NCBI GenBank assembly: GCA_930367215.1
Contig: OV884060.1
Coordinates: 101,022,151 to 101,086,150 of the forward strand
Origin: Pollenia angustigena
Lineage: Eukaryota > Arthropoda > Insecta > Diptera > Polleniidae
DNA: 64,000 nt
Direction: 5' to 3'
In this document: positions 12,148 through 23,167 of the stretch, piece after piece
Layout: every line of letters begins with the position of its first letter
How positions within the stretch are numbered: position 1 is the stretch's first letter
The notes under the pieces: generated by a model
Seen by the model: the letters and a program-made list of their open reading frames with translations, nothing else
The model's database searches: none
What the model was told of the DNA's origin: nothing
Made by a program: the position numbers and the translations under genes

Positions 12148-12665
12148 GGGTACCACCGTACTTTTTGGCTTTGAATTGTATCAAAAAAGTACAATTGCAC
12201 CAACTTTAACAACCGTGGTACGTTAGAAACAAATGATATGCGTTTGAATATTTATTTTTTTAAGCAAACGCACACAAACACAAATATTAAAGCTGAATTG
12301 ACGTGTGTAAGAAAAAACAGTTCTAAAGAAAAAATTCGAATCAATGCTCCTGTTTACTTTTTATTTTAATTAGGTTTTGTTCAATATGAGTTTTACAGAA
12401 AACTTGTTAAGGCAAAAGTAGTTTGAAACTTTACAAACAACATCTTCTTAGAAAACGATTTTTATGTAAAATTAATATTTTCCTAAATATAAGTCATACA
12501 AGTCGCCCTTAACGATTTTTCTCAAACCTTGGCGGGCTTGAGGGACGGCTTAGCCTTCGCCGATCGTCATAAAAATTTTTTCGAGTTGTTTTTTTTATCA
12601 ATACCCACCAAATTGGCGAGTGAGACCTAAATAAATTCAACTTTTGATTTTAACGGTCACCCTTA
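12148..12665 (-). repeat. Right arm of the ~520-bp inverted repeat
   Basis: Reverse complement of 7888-8403 with scattered mismatches and small indels. It ends in ACGGTCACCCT, matching the AGGGTGACCGTTAA-like termini on the left. The arms are separated by about 3.7 kb that includes the piggyBac copy. Confidence 0.65.
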
Positions 12666-13380
12666 TGTAAATACATAAATATATTTTATATTTAGGGTAA
12701 ACAACAAAGTCTTTTTTAACTTGTTTTGATTACAGACAAATATTTGTGTTTCAAACTTAAATAATCTTTAGAAAAGAAATACCTACCTACATTGCAAATT
12801 TAAATTCTTTAAGGAACATCGATCTTTTGTTTTATTTAGGTTGCATTTGCTAAAAATCCTTTCCACATTTTCGAAAGAAATGTAAAAAAAATAATTTTTT
12901 GGTAATACACAACTAAAATTATCACGTTTTAAATATGATTTTTTTTTTGCCGAAAAGTTTGCAATTTTACTTCACTTCCCTACACAAGATTGGAAATCGG
13001 ATGTACCTGCATCATCCACAATTGCCTTTAATATTATAAGAATAATTTTTTGTCTTAAATTATTTTGATTAAAAGTGAATATAAATTTTTCTAACCCTTA
13101 CTCTTTTGTAAGTGTCACAACATTTTCAAACTCAAATATTAAGTATTTTATATTTTCCTTATAAAAAAAGAAATTTTAATTGAATTATTTTAGGTTTAAA
13201 AATGATTTTTTTTGGTCAAAAAACCGTTACCATTTTTTATTTGGATTTAGTTCTTTCATTCTTCATAGTTGAATACTTTTCAAATAAAATTTTAAAAAAG
13301 TAACAAGTATCTATTGCAGAAATTAAAAACACAACAAACACAAACAGAAATTTACGGTGTTTTAGGTGTTTATCGAAAAA
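12666..13380. other. Unassigned AT-rich DNA within the 7.25 kb element
   Basis: No gene, motif or repeat partner was recognised before the ATCGGCA-rich subterminal region that starts near 13380. Confidence 0.4.
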
Positions 13381-13478
13381 TCGGCATTTTTGGCCAAAAA
13401 TTGGCAAATCGCTACTTTGATAATTTAGAAGCAAAAAATCGGCAAAATGCCGATAAATCGGCAATTATGGCAAGCCTG

Positions 13479-13616
13479 CTTGTGCAACAACTGAAGCAGC
13501 TCAACCTTCCCAAGCGACATCGCTTCGCTCTATGGGCTCTTGAAAAGTACCAAGAAGATTCGACGTTTTCGAGGCAAATTTTGTTCAGCGATGAGGCCCA
13601 TTTGTGACCCAATGGG
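13479..13616 (+). pseudogene. Mariner transposase remnant, 3' continuation
   Basis: It continues the frame broken at 6228: LVQQLKQLNLPKRHRFALWA, then the catalytic-domain motif ILFSDEAHL. The D of SDEAH is one of the mariner catalytic residues. A TGA follows at about 13605 where mariners usually have Phe-Trp. The similarity stops after NGYV (about 13620), where another element starts. Confidence 0.75.
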
Positions 13617-13621
13617 TATGT

Positions 13622-14076
13622 AATAGAGTTTCTACGCGGGAAATAAATCCCAGGAGTCCCGGGACATTTTTTTTAAATTAATCCCGGGAAATTTTTTCCT
13701 GGAATTTTCGGGAATTTCAAATAAAATTTTTTTAAATTTTAATTTGTTAGCATCGTTAAAATCAAAAAGGAGCAATAAAAATATATTCTTTACTAAAATA
13801 ACTTAAAACTACCAACAAATCGAACTAATTTTCCTACGCCAATAAATCAACTGTCTTTTAAATTGCTGATGAAATGGCTAAAAAGCTTCTTGAAGAAGAA
13901 AATACAAAATCCTGTAAATATCTTAAAAAAAGATTTTTACGTCTGTGAAGTCTAGGGTTAACAGGCCAACAAATTAATAATCTTTGTATGATTCGATTTT
14001 TACTATAAAGCCAACGTCTGTAGAAAACCAGAGCACGTTTTCGGTAGCAGGCAATATACATATCAACAAGGATTAG
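13622..14076 (+). pseudogene. hAT transposase C-terminal fragment (dimerisation domain)
   Basis: It starts with CCCGGGA-rich sequence (AGAGTTTCTACGCGGGAAAT and CCCGGGACATTT, 13625-13740) typical of some hAT ends. The frame from 14008 then reads KPTSVENQSTFSVAGN and stops at 14074. This matches the hATC dimerisation motif (TSVESERTFS-like). The upstream piece LTGQQINNL is in another frame. Only the C-terminus remains. Confidence 0.6.
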
Positions 14077-14149
14077 AAATATAATCTCTGATGAGCTTTA
14101 AAATGCTTTAATAATACTAAAACATTTTGCATATATAATATGCATGTAC

Positions 14150-14582
14150 CAGAGAACTGCAAAATCACAATTTTTCTTGATTTATTCATACGCTAAAATT
14201 TACATTCACTCTTTGCTTGCAAAACAAAGTTCAACGTTGGTAATTTTTACATCGTTTCGTACACATTTGATTTTTGCATTTATTCGGTTTTTATTGAAAG
14301 TGCTTTATTTGCATTTTTGTTGCTCACGCAATATAACACAACTGTGTAAATTCAAAAGAACACATACTTATACTTTTGCAGTCAAGTAGTCATTGTCCAC
14401 TCGATGAGATGCTTGTTAACATTAACAACAATAACAACAATAAACCAGTCTCAAGCTTTGTTAAAATTAACAACAATATAAACAACAATAACAAGAATAC
14501 ATTGTACCTAAATACAGAACTACTGTACTTTTTAAGATTTTAAGATTACTGTGATTTAAATCTTGCGATTTTGAGGAAAAAC
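14150..14582 (+). mobile_element. hobo-like non-autonomous hAT, degraded right end
   Basis: The left end CAGAGAACTGCA equals the hobo-type terminal sequence. The next 300 bp match the left end of the elements at 30986 and (inverted) 39144: TTTATTCATACGC, ACAAAGTTCAACGTTGG and GCTCACGCAATATAACAC. The right end (ACTGTGATTTAAATC, then GCGATTTTGAGG) resembles that of the 35702-39144 element but lacks the final CTCTG. No target duplication could be confirmed. Confidence 0.6.
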
Positions 14583-15511
14583 TGTTTTTTTTTTTTTTGC
14601 TATATTTTGGCGAATGAGCTCAATTTCCTTACTGTTTAGTAAAACTTATTCAGAATATAATTGTTCAGATCATTTTAAATGTACACTGAAGGTTTTACTA
14701 AATTCGGAAAACAGTAACCCTAAAATCATGAGCGTCAAATGTAAAATTTTAAAATATTCGGAATTTCAAAAGGAATTATGGCGAAATATTGAATATTTTT
14801 TTGCCGATTTTTATGAAACTCAAGGAAAATATATCCTTAAGTCATACAAAGACAAAACAGTGCAAAAAACAAGATTTCCCCTTAAATGCACTAGGGGATA
14901 AAAAGACCCCAAACTTTTTAAAATTTAAAAAATCTTTCAATTTGAATGGTGCTACAACTGATTTGATGTATGTATGTTGATGTCGATAATTTCAGAGCTT
15001 CACCTATATTACAAATATCTTAAATTGCTTAAGCGATGAAAAAGATTAGAGTTTGCTAAAAGCCGTAAAAATGTGAAACCCCGGTTTCGGTTTTAAAATG
15101 ATTAAAACCGGTCGGTTTCGGTTCGGTTTTCGGTTTTGAAATATCAAAGTTAAACATCATACAAAAACATACTTTTTCAGTGCTTTTTTATAAATTATTA
15201 AGTATATCAGAACGAAACTTTATGTGTTTCTCCATCAAAGTGTTTTTTACAAGAAAATGAGAAAAAACTGTAAATTTAAACACCGTGGGCGTCGCAATTG
15301 GCCAAATGAAAATTTTGTGAATGTTGTATCCACCTTGGCCTGGCCAGGTCCAGGCCTATTATATATGTACTGCAGTAAATAAAATCAAAATGAAACGTAT
15401 CAAAAAGCATACACAATACAAGAATTCTTTCTTTTCTGTTTTTTTTTTCGAAGGATTATTCTATTTCCAAACAAAATGTTCCTGCTGTAGCCATAAAACT
15501 CCATACATATA
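14583..15511. other. Spacer with an orphan 95-codon frame and AACCGG-rich repeat
   Basis: An open frame at 14614-14901 (+) encodes a Lys/Phe-rich 95-residue peptide with no recognisable domain; it is probably chance. 15070-15160 is a CGGTTT/AACCG-rich block that is inverted relative to 29050-29140. The two could be ends of a further element that once enclosed the Harbinger nest, but no duplication was found. Confidence 0.35.
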
Positions 15512-15615
15512 CACCCCTATCGCGAACAACTACTCCCATGAAAATATTCCCATATTTTTTTATTTTGTATTGTGAATGATTCCCATGGCAAATTTTTTGG
15601 GAATGAATTCCCAAA

Positions 15616-17661
15616 TGTAACGATTCTAAACTGTAATGTTTTAATTCTGGGAACGGTGCTACCTAATATTACGGCCGTGCTCGTCGGTGGGGGGGTGAGG
15701 TGTGTTCCCATATGAGAATATATTATAAAAAAGTATCAGAGACTTAACTTTAGGTAGCTAATGAACTTAATGATCTACATAATTTAGAAGAAGAAGAATT
15801 AGCGGTAGAAGAAAATAGTATAGCTTGAGATGTAAATTGCTATACTGTTCCGAAGCCCACCCTCCATGCTGACGAAAAATTAAAGTTATCTGTCAGCCCG
15901 AATAACGAAACAAAAAAAAAATTAAAAAAATTAAACAAATCCACCTAACCCCATTACTATTAACTTCACTTTTCGTAAATAAAACAATATAATTTAAGAT
16001 TTCATCTTCAAGAATCAAAACAAAAGTATATTATAAATCTTATAAAAATTGAAATTCGTTTGGATATATATAAACTAAAAACTCTATCATATATTAATCA
16101 TTAGCGTTTATCACCTTATGTTTATTAAATAAATTTTCTATTTAATTTCCGTTCAAAAAGAACTTAAAAGTAATTTTGCAATAAAGTTATAAAATGTATA
16201 CAAAAACAAGAATAAATTGAATTTTTAGAAAGTAGTGGCTGTAACCAATGTAATATGAACAACCAAACAAAAACTAAGTAAATAAATTAATAAGAATCCA
16301 ATTAAACCACAATGGCAACTTGTGTTGCAATCAATGGAATTTAATGTTGTTCATATGACATTTTTATTTTATTGTATAATTTTTAATCTAATGTGGGAGA
16401 ATATCCAACATGGCTGGTCATAGGAAATATAAAAAAATAAAACTTACGCTCGTTTTAGGTCCATCGATGTCAGCAGGCGCCAGATGACAGTAGACGGTTG
16501 GGATTTACCTTTAATATTTCACAAACCAACGTTCAAGAAGTTATTTTTATGTTTGAATGAAAGTGGTAATGTGTGGATAGTATTAAACTCAATAAACAAA
16601 GTTATATCCGGTATGATACCATCCACATTTTAACGTAAAGCAATCAGTATTGTAAGATTATACTTGAATAAATATTAAATTTAAATTTTAGTATAGCATA
16701 TCTTAGGGTGCGTTGAAATTAATTTAAATAAACATTAAGGTGACCGAGTGACTTTGGAATATAACTTAAAAAAAATTTGTAATTTTACAATGATTTCCAA
16801 AAAAAAAACCAAAATCAAGAAAAGAAAATTAAGATCTTTTAACAATCTATAAATTAAGAATTTAAGAACAATATTTAGGAAGAGAAAAATAAATTTTTCC
16901 AAAACACAAAACCAGAATTTAGAATTTTTTTAAAACAAAACAAAAATGTTGATATTCTAAAATAATCTGAATAAATTTAAATTTGTTGGTGTTACCACTA
17001 TCTGTGTATAGGCACTTTACTCCTTCTTTTACTTGGAAGACGTAAATAAAAATTTTCGGATTTTAATAGCAACAAAACTATTATCCAGCCGTAACCAATA
17101 CAAGGATTCTTGAAGCTAAAACTGATTTCTCTTCCCTTTCAGGTGTCTAGTCTTGCAGGCCTTTTACGCGAGATATTTAAACGTATACACTCCACTCAAT
17201 ATGTTTAATAAAATTATGCTTATAATGCCCTTCCTATAATAAGTAATTAATTTTAATCCTCCAATAAACAAATTCACTAGTTAAAATTTAAAAAAAAATC
17301 TTACCGTATCAATTAATTCCTTCCTTTTTTATTTTAATTCCCTCAATTGGTATGAAAAATTCTATTTCTGTTGTTTTCTTTTCTTTTTCCCTCAAATCAG
17401 GTATTCGATAATTTTCGACCTTATCTTCACAAAATTTATTTCTCAATGAGGAAAATTTTTAAATTTTTATACAATTTTAGAAATCATAAATTCCTGGCTA
17501 ACTACAAAAAATAAATTCAAAAAAAACAAATATCAAAATCAATATTTTCATTTAAAGTACACTTTCACTACACCCCAAAAAAAAAAAATTAGTAAAAAGT
17601 AATATTAGTCTGGACATAACAAGGACCATAACAGAATACCAGCGAAGCAGTCACCCTCACA
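15616..17661 (-). repeat. 3' LTR of the gypsy-type element
   Basis: It starts TGTAACG and ends CTCACA on the plus strand. It is nearly identical to 23176-25220. Differences I see are at about 16193, 16376, 16607 and 16736, plus one extra A near 17580. Confidence 0.92.
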
Positions 17662-17747
17662 AAACAGATGAAAAGTACACCTTGGTGCAAATTTTAATCT
17701 GAAAAAAGGTGACCTAGATATCATATATTAGTAAATATAATCAGAAA

Positions 17748-20700
17748 TCATGCCCATATATCTTTGATATGGTAAACTGCCTTATATCCGCCATGAACGT
17801 CTTCAAGCTCATAATTCACGTTCCCAATTCGTTTCCTAACAATAGCCTTAACACCCGTAGGTGCTAACTTGGCACTGAAATTACCAACCAAAGAGCTCTG
17901 AACGAAATTGCGACGTATTACTATTTGTCCAATGTTAAACTCGCGGTTACGTGATCGTAAATTGTAAGATCTTACGTTTCTATCATAAGCTTCCTTAATC
18001 TTTGTCCGAATAGAGTCACGCAACAATGTAAAATTGTCTTGTCTTTCAAGTTCGGTGTCTGCTTCCTCTAACAGTTTTAAGTTCCGTAAAATTTGGTACT
18101 CTTGCCCATGAGTAATCATCGTTTGCCCAAATAAAAGTTTGTAAGGGGTACATCCCGTCGTTTGATGAAAGCTACTGCGTATAGCACAATTTACACTTGG
18201 TAAGAACTCATCCCATTGGCGTTGATCATTACGACAATAAGAACGCAGAGCTTCATTTATCGATCTGTTAACTCTCTCACTCGCGTTTGATTGGGGACTA
18301 TGGATTGCAGTAAACTGATGTTTAATTCCATATTTGTCAACAAGTTTTCTAAATTCCGCGGATTTGAATTGGCTTCCGTTATCTGAAATTATAATCTCCG
18401 GGACACCATAACAACTAAATATTTCGTCCCTGAGGTAACCGATTATTGGCTTGGTTATGAATTTCTTTAATGGTTTTAAAAATGAAAATTTCGTAAAATG
18501 GTCCAAAATTATTAAAATTCCTATGTTTCCATTCTTAGTACGTGGAAAAGGACCAATTATATCAATATATAAACGTTGTAGAGGTCTTACAGTTTCCACC
18601 ATTTGTCCCATAGATGGTCTTAGTGATGTTGTGGGTGTTTTTGAGGTTTTGCAGGATAAACAATTGCCAACATATTCTTTAATATCAATAACTAATCTAG
18701 GCCAATAGAAGTATTGTCTAACACGATGCACAGTTTTGGCAATACCACCATGTGCTGCATTTGGTACATCATGCGCTGCGAAAATAACATCCTTACGTAA
18801 CTCCAAAGGAACATATAATTTCCAATTTTCAGATTCGTCGATATTTCCAGCTGTAAAATTTGTTCTTTTGTAAATATATTTGTTAATTACCCGATAATCG
18901 GGTAAATTTGATTTTAAAAATTCGTTTCGCAATTTGGCATAATCAAGTGATTCAAATGCTGTTGAGTTCAAATCAATCGAAGGTAATGTTTGTATCTCTA
19001 ATTCAGCTAATGTAGCATCCTCATCAAAGGCACGCGATAAAGCATCCGGAACTACATTATCTTTACCTTTACGGTGTTCTATCGTAAAGTCGAAGCCTTG
19101 CAGTTTCAAAGCCCACCTGGCCAATCGACCAGATAAGTCTTTTTGTCTCATGAGCCATTTGAGACTGGCATGGTCGCTTATAACCTTAAACTCATGACCC
19201 TCAATATATGCCCTAAATTTTTTAATTGCCAGAATTACCGCCAAACACTCCAGTTCTGTTATTGAATAATTCCTCTGGGCTTTGTTCAATTTTTGTGACA
19301 TAAATGCTATTGGCTTTTCATCACCATTTCCGTCCAGTTGAACTAGTACAGCCCCGATTCCAAACATACTGGCATCACATTGGATTATAAACGGTTTACT
19401 AAAGTCCGCATGTACCAAAATGGGTGCGGATGTCAATTTATTTTTAATTGCTTCAAATGATCTTTGTGCCACATCTGTCCAAACAAATGTTTTCCTTTTC
19501 GACAATAATTCTGTCATCGGAAAGGTAATAGTCGCATAATCATCAATAAATCGACGGTACCATCCGGCCATACCAAGAAATTGTCTAAGTTGTCGGACTG
19601 TTTTAGGAGCCGGAAATTGAGAAATTGCTCTTACTTTCTCAGGGTCAACTTTTAATGAACCTTCACCAACGATATATCCCAAATACTGTACTTGACGAAG
19701 ACAGAAACTACTCTTCTTAACATTTATTGTTAAGTTAGCCTTCCGAAGTTGAGTCGCCACCTCCTTTAAGTGCTTTAAATGTTCGTCAAAGTCTTTTGAA
19801 ATTATCAGTAAGTCGTCTAAGTAAACAAAAACGTTCGTCTTTAAATAATACGGAATGACTTGGTCCATTAGTCTACACATTGTCTGTGGTGCATTGCACA
19901 ATCCAAACGGCATTCTTGTAAATTGGTACAAGGGCCGGTTAGGGATTGTAAACGCTGTCTTCGTTCTTGAGGTTTCGTCCAATTTAATTTGCCAAAATGC
20001 ATCTTTTAGATCCACCTTAGAAATGTAATAAATTGGAGGAAGTCTCGAAATAAGTCCATCTATGTTGGGAATGGGGTATGCGTCTTTCTTAGTAACGGAA
20101 TTTAATTTTCTACTGTCCAGGCAAAAACGTACTTTTCCAGGTTTAACAATTAAAACACCTGGCGATGACCATGGAGATGACGGGCATTCTTCGATAACGC
20201 CTAACTTTAACATTCGATCTACCTCTCCACATAACAATTTTTCCCTAGCTGGTGATATCGGGTAATATCGCTGTTTGATCGGGGTTGCTTCACCAGAATC
20301 GATGTTATGTTCCAACAGTGTAGTACATCCCAGTCCGTCTCGGTCGGAATTAGGAAAATAATCTATAATGCTTCGTAATTGTTTTCCCTGAGATACTGTT
20401 AATGGAATTTTATCCGGATTTTCCCCAGAAATAATTTCGTTGATTGCGTTCAATGTGATAATTTTGATGTCAAATTTTTCCCAAAAATCAATGCCACATA
20501 TTATATCCTGAGTGATTGAAGGTATTAACAAAAATTCAATCGGTTTTCTCTGACTATTATACCCGATTTCAAGAATAACTGTCCCACAACAACGCTGACG
20601 TTGCCCATCGGCTGTCCTTACACTACCAATACTTTGATTATAGTCACCCGATTCAATTAATTCGGAACATAATTGACCTCCAATAACGTTAACGTTCGCC

Positions 20701-21116
20701 CCACTATCTAATAATGCAAAATAATTTCCATTGCACAAGTTCAACCTAACATAAGGACGATTGTCGTTTTCCCTATTCACCAATGATGATATAACGTGTT
20801 TGCGAAATTGTTTCCTTTTCTTATAAAACTCACGTAGCCTTCTCGTAGATCTGTTAAGTTTCCGTTTACTATTGGATTCATCAAAAATCCTAGCCCTAGC
20901 AAGTTTATATTCCTCTAAACGAATATGATAAGGTCGTTTTAACGGATGAGTTTCTGAAATTTCAGTGAAAATTGTCTTAGCCGGTATTTTATGTTCATCA
21001 AAATAATTTGTCTCATCAGATTTAGAATTTATTATAATCCCGTTTAGTTTATCCTCGGATGCCCGTCTTTTGATGCACGGACATCCCGAGTTACGTTTCC
21101 CCGTTTCAAACAACAA
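17748..21116 (-). CDS. pol: Pol polyprotein of the gypsy-type element (protease, RT, RNase H, integrase)
   Basis: The open frame starts right after a TAA at 21117-21119 with no good ATG, so it is expected to be made as a gag-pol fusion. Residue positions are counted from 21116. Aspartic protease DSGANVNVIGG at 137; RT with MPFGLCNAP at 402 and catalytic YLDD at 432-435; RNase H with D581, E621 and D648. Integrase has a zinc finger H782/H789/C819/C822 and a D852, D912, E947 catalytic triad with the canonical 35-residue D-E spacing. No stop in 1,122 codons and all catalytic residues present. It ends 86 nt before the 3' LTR, leaving no room for env. Confidence 0.92.
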   Translation of the reverse strand: MLFETGKRNSGCPCIKRRASEDKLNGIIINSKSDETNYFDEHKIPAKTIFTEISETHPLKRPYHIRLEEYKLARARIFDESNSKRKLNRSTRRLREFYKKRKQFRKHVISSLVNRENDNRPYVRLNLCNGNYFALLDSGANVNVIGGQLCSELIESGDYNQSIGSVRTADGQRQRCCGTVILEIGYNSQRKPIEFLLIPSITQDIICGIDFWEKFDIKIITLNAINEIISGENPDKIPLTVSQGKQLRSIIDYFPNSDRDGLGCTTLLEHNIDSGEATPIKQRYYPISPAREKLLCGEVDRMLKLGVIEECPSSPWSSPGVLIVKPGKVRFCLDSRKLNSVTKKDAYPIPNIDGLISRLPPIYYISKVDLKDAFWQIKLDETSRTKTAFTIPNRPLYQFTRMPFGLCNAPQTMCRLMDQVIPYYLKTNVFVYLDDLLIISKDFDEHLKHLKEVATQLRKANLTINVKKSSFCLRQVQYLGYIVGEGSLKVDPEKVRAISQFPAPKTVRQLRQFLGMAGWYRRFIDDYATITFPMTELLSKRKTFVWTDVAQRSFEAIKNKLTSAPILVHADFSKPFIIQCDASMFGIGAVLVQLDGNGDEKPIAFMSQKLNKAQRNYSITELECLAVILAIKKFRAYIEGHEFKVISDHASLKWLMRQKDLSGRLARWALKLQGFDFTIEHRKGKDNVVPDALSRAFDEDATLAELEIQTLPSIDLNSTAFESLDYAKLRNEFLKSNLPDYRVINKYIYKRTNFTAGNIDESENWKLYVPLELRKDVIFAAHDVPNAAHGGIAKTVHRVRQYFYWPRLVIDIKEYVGNCLSCKTSKTPTTSLRPSMGQMVETVRPLQRLYIDIIGPFPRTKNGNIGILIILDHFTKFSFLKPLKKFITKPIIGYLRDEIFSCYGVPEIIISDNGSQFKSAEFRKLVDKYGIKHQFTAIHSPQSNASERVNRSINEALRSYCRNDQRQWDEFLPSVNCAIRSSFHQTTGCTPYKLLFGQTMITHGQEYQILRNLKLLEEADTELERQDNFTLLRDSIRTKIKEAYDRNVRSYNLRSRNREFNIGQIVIRRNFVQSSLVGNFSAKLAPTGVKAIVRKRIGNVNYELEDVHGGYKAVYHIKDIWA

Positions 21117-22270
21117 TTAGGACACTTTGGCTTAAAAATATTTTTCGTCCCACAACCGTAACAAAAAATAGTCCTAGGCTCTAAGCAGTCTATAAAACTG
21201 TGGCCAATTTTATCGCAATTCCAACACTTTCGCGACTTTACTAACAAACAAATTTCGGTATCATCATCATCCAAATGTTTGTCCTCTACAAACTGTTCGT
21301 CTTTACCAATAAGCTCAGATACCTGCACCTTGTGGTAACCACGTTTGTTTACATTTGTCGATGTCATGTCCCTGACAAACTTCTCATGCCTTCGTACTGC
21401 ACGCCGTAAATGGGAAACACGATTTATTTCCAAATGAAGTATATCATGCCTTATCTCCGGTTTTAAATTTCTTTGTAAAGTTTCACACAACTCGTATTCT
21501 GATAAAGGGGTATGCAGTTTGTCACACAAAACCATGATTGCCTCATGAAATTCGTCAAATGTCTCATTATGTCTTTGTTTCCTCTGTAGTATGTCATCCC
21601 TAATGTCAAAATCTGTTTTATCATCTCCATATTGTCGCCTCAGTGCATCACATAATTTGTCCCAATACATGTGAACACAACTGCGGTGGAATCGCCAATA
21701 CCATTTAAGTGCTTTGTCTTCAAAAAGAATATGGGCGTGTTCACAAAGAAGGTCAAAATCGCCGTTAAGATTTGAGTTTGTTAAAGAATTTATTCTATAA
21801 ATGAATTCGTCCACGGTAACTTCCGAAATATTGGCAGTAAAACGAACCTTCCAATTACGAATTATGTTCAAAACCCTTTCGGAATTCCTATCGGATCGAT
21901 TGTCCAAATACCGATTTTCGCGATTTCCTTGTCCACTACGATGGTTTTCATAGTCTTCACTGTCCGGATCTATTCTCTCAGTCCGAGCCAATCTGTCCTG
22001 TCCTATTGGTTCCCGATTGGCTAAAGCAAAGTTCCGCAAACTGTCAGCTATCATGTCTGATATTTCGTTCCTAAGCCCTTGTAATGAATTATCAACTATA
22101 CGTCGAATATTCTCATCCTCTCTTTCATTGGCTTCCCTACGAGCTTGCAAACGAGTCATTGGTCTTCGGACCGTAAAAACTGGTGTTCGGGCATCACCAC
22201 CAGCTTCCTGATCTAATGAATCCCGCTCTACTTCTGATAGTATATCCCCGGTACTACGAACTACAGGCAT
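21044..22270 (-). CDS. gag: Gag of the gypsy-type element
   Basis: A 408-residue structural polyprotein that should assemble the particle and bind RNA. The N-terminus is charged; residues about 140-310 look like a capsid region (WYWRFHRSC, LRRQYGDDKTDFDIRDDILQ). A zinc knuckle CWNCDKIGHSFIDC lies at about 349-362, and a second cysteine group at 370-386 (CYGCGTKNIFKPKCPNC) lacks the usual His. The ATG at 22270 is about 900 nt downstream of the primer site. It overlaps pol by 72 nt, and pol is in the -1 frame. No internal break. Confidence 0.88.
   Translation of the reverse strand: MPVVRSTGDILSEVERDSLDQEAGGDARTPVFTVRRPMTRLQARREANEREDENIRRIVDNSLQGLRNEISDMIADSLRNFALANREPIGQDRLARTERIDPDSEDYENHRSGQGNRENRYLDNRSDRNSERVLNIIRNWKVRFTANISEVTVDEFIYRINSLTNSNLNGDFDLLCEHAHILFEDKALKWYWRFHRSCVHMYWDKLCDALRRQYGDDKTDFDIRDDILQRKQRHNETFDEFHEAIMVLCDKLHTPLSEYELCETLQRNLKPEIRHDILHLEINRVSHLRRAVRRHEKFVRDMTSTNVNKRGYHKVQVSELIGKDEQFVEDKHLDDDDTEICLLVKSRKCWNCDKIGHSFIDCLEPRTIFCYGCGTKNIFKPKCPNCCLKRGNVTRDVRASKDGHPRIN
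21095..21101 (-). promoter_or_regulatory. -1 ribosomal frameshift slippery heptamer (gag to pol)
   Basis: In the gag frame the minus strand reads G GGA AAC, the canonical X XXY YYZ pattern, inside the gag/pol overlap. Slipping back one base leads directly into the open pol frame (next residues RNSGCPC). No downstream pseudoknot was modelled. Confidence 0.75.
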
Positions 22271-23149
22271 TTTTATAAATAATTAATCAAAGAACAATAA
22301 TCTCAAGATAAAAAAAAATTTAAAAGAAATTCTAAAATCGTTGTTGTGTATCCGTTTAAAAAAAAAACTATTATAAAAAGCCAAATTATATATATTTATA
22401 TATAAGTATTTATAAATAATATCACACCAAAATATCAAAAAGGGTATCAACAATGTCAATATATATAACTACTCAGTGAAGTTTATAGGTAGGGGTATAT
22501 AGCGAAAAGTTTAAAACTAAAAATCAAAACTACAAATTAAAACAAAATCATTTACAAATAAAAAAAATAATATAAAATAATCATCAGTTACCGCAAAGAA
22601 GAATAAAGGAAAAGAAAGCAAAAAGAGTAGGATCACTTATAACTGCTGGAACCTTTCGACAACTGTCAAAAGAATCATATCCAAGACAACAATAAGTTCT
22701 AGAAAGAAAGTGTTAGGGATTGATTATCCGTTATAGGAGAATAACCGATTACAAATTCAGTTACCTTAAGTCCAAATAAACAGAAAATACAAACTTGGAA
22801 AAAGTAAATTTTGAAGAAAAAGAATCAATAAATAGAAATAGAAGACATATTTAGAAGGGAAAGTGTCAAACGAGGATTGTACCCGATAATCACCAGATCA
22901 ACCTCTCAAGTTCGAACCCAAGCCCTGTTTAACTTCTGATGCATTAAATATCAGACCGGGAATTGTTTATCATAACTACAATAAACAATTAAGTCCACAG
23001 TAGAAAAATAATGAAAACAAGAGTTAAATGAAAATTTAAAATATTTTAGTTAAAGAGTTCATTATGTAAATCATTACCCACAACAGATTCAGAGTCCTCA
23101 GCATCTAGATGATACTTGCACAAAAAACTTAAAAATAACGTCTACTGAA

Positions 23150-23167
23150 GCCCCACGTTGGGCGCCA
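23150..23167 (-). promoter_or_regulatory. Primer binding site, tRNA-Lys type
   Basis: On the minus strand it reads TGGCGCCCAACGTGGGGC, the 18-nt complement of the 3' end of animal tRNA-Lys(CUU), as used by gypsy and Ulysses-type elements. It starts 8 nt after the LTR end, whereas many elements place it 0-5 nt away. Confidence 0.88.

Larger units (their letters stand above)
6229..13478. mobile_element. hAT-type element (7.25 kb including later insertions) inside a mariner
   Basis: Left end CAGGGGTGCCAG (6229) and right end complementary to CAGGCTTGCCAT (13478) form short imperfect terminal inverted repeats. Both ends are followed by ATCGGCA-rich subterminal repeats (6258-6315 and 13380-13465). 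The flanks carry a perfect 8-bp duplication CTTGTGCA (6221-6228 and 13479-13486), the hAT hallmark. Removing the element plus one duplication rejoins the mariner frame exactly. No transposase of its own was recognised, so it was probably non-autonomous and has grown by receiving other elements. Confidence 0.75.

Noticed and set aside
17662..17760. env gene or third ORF in the gypsy-type element
   Set aside because: Only 86 nt separate the pol stop and the LTR.
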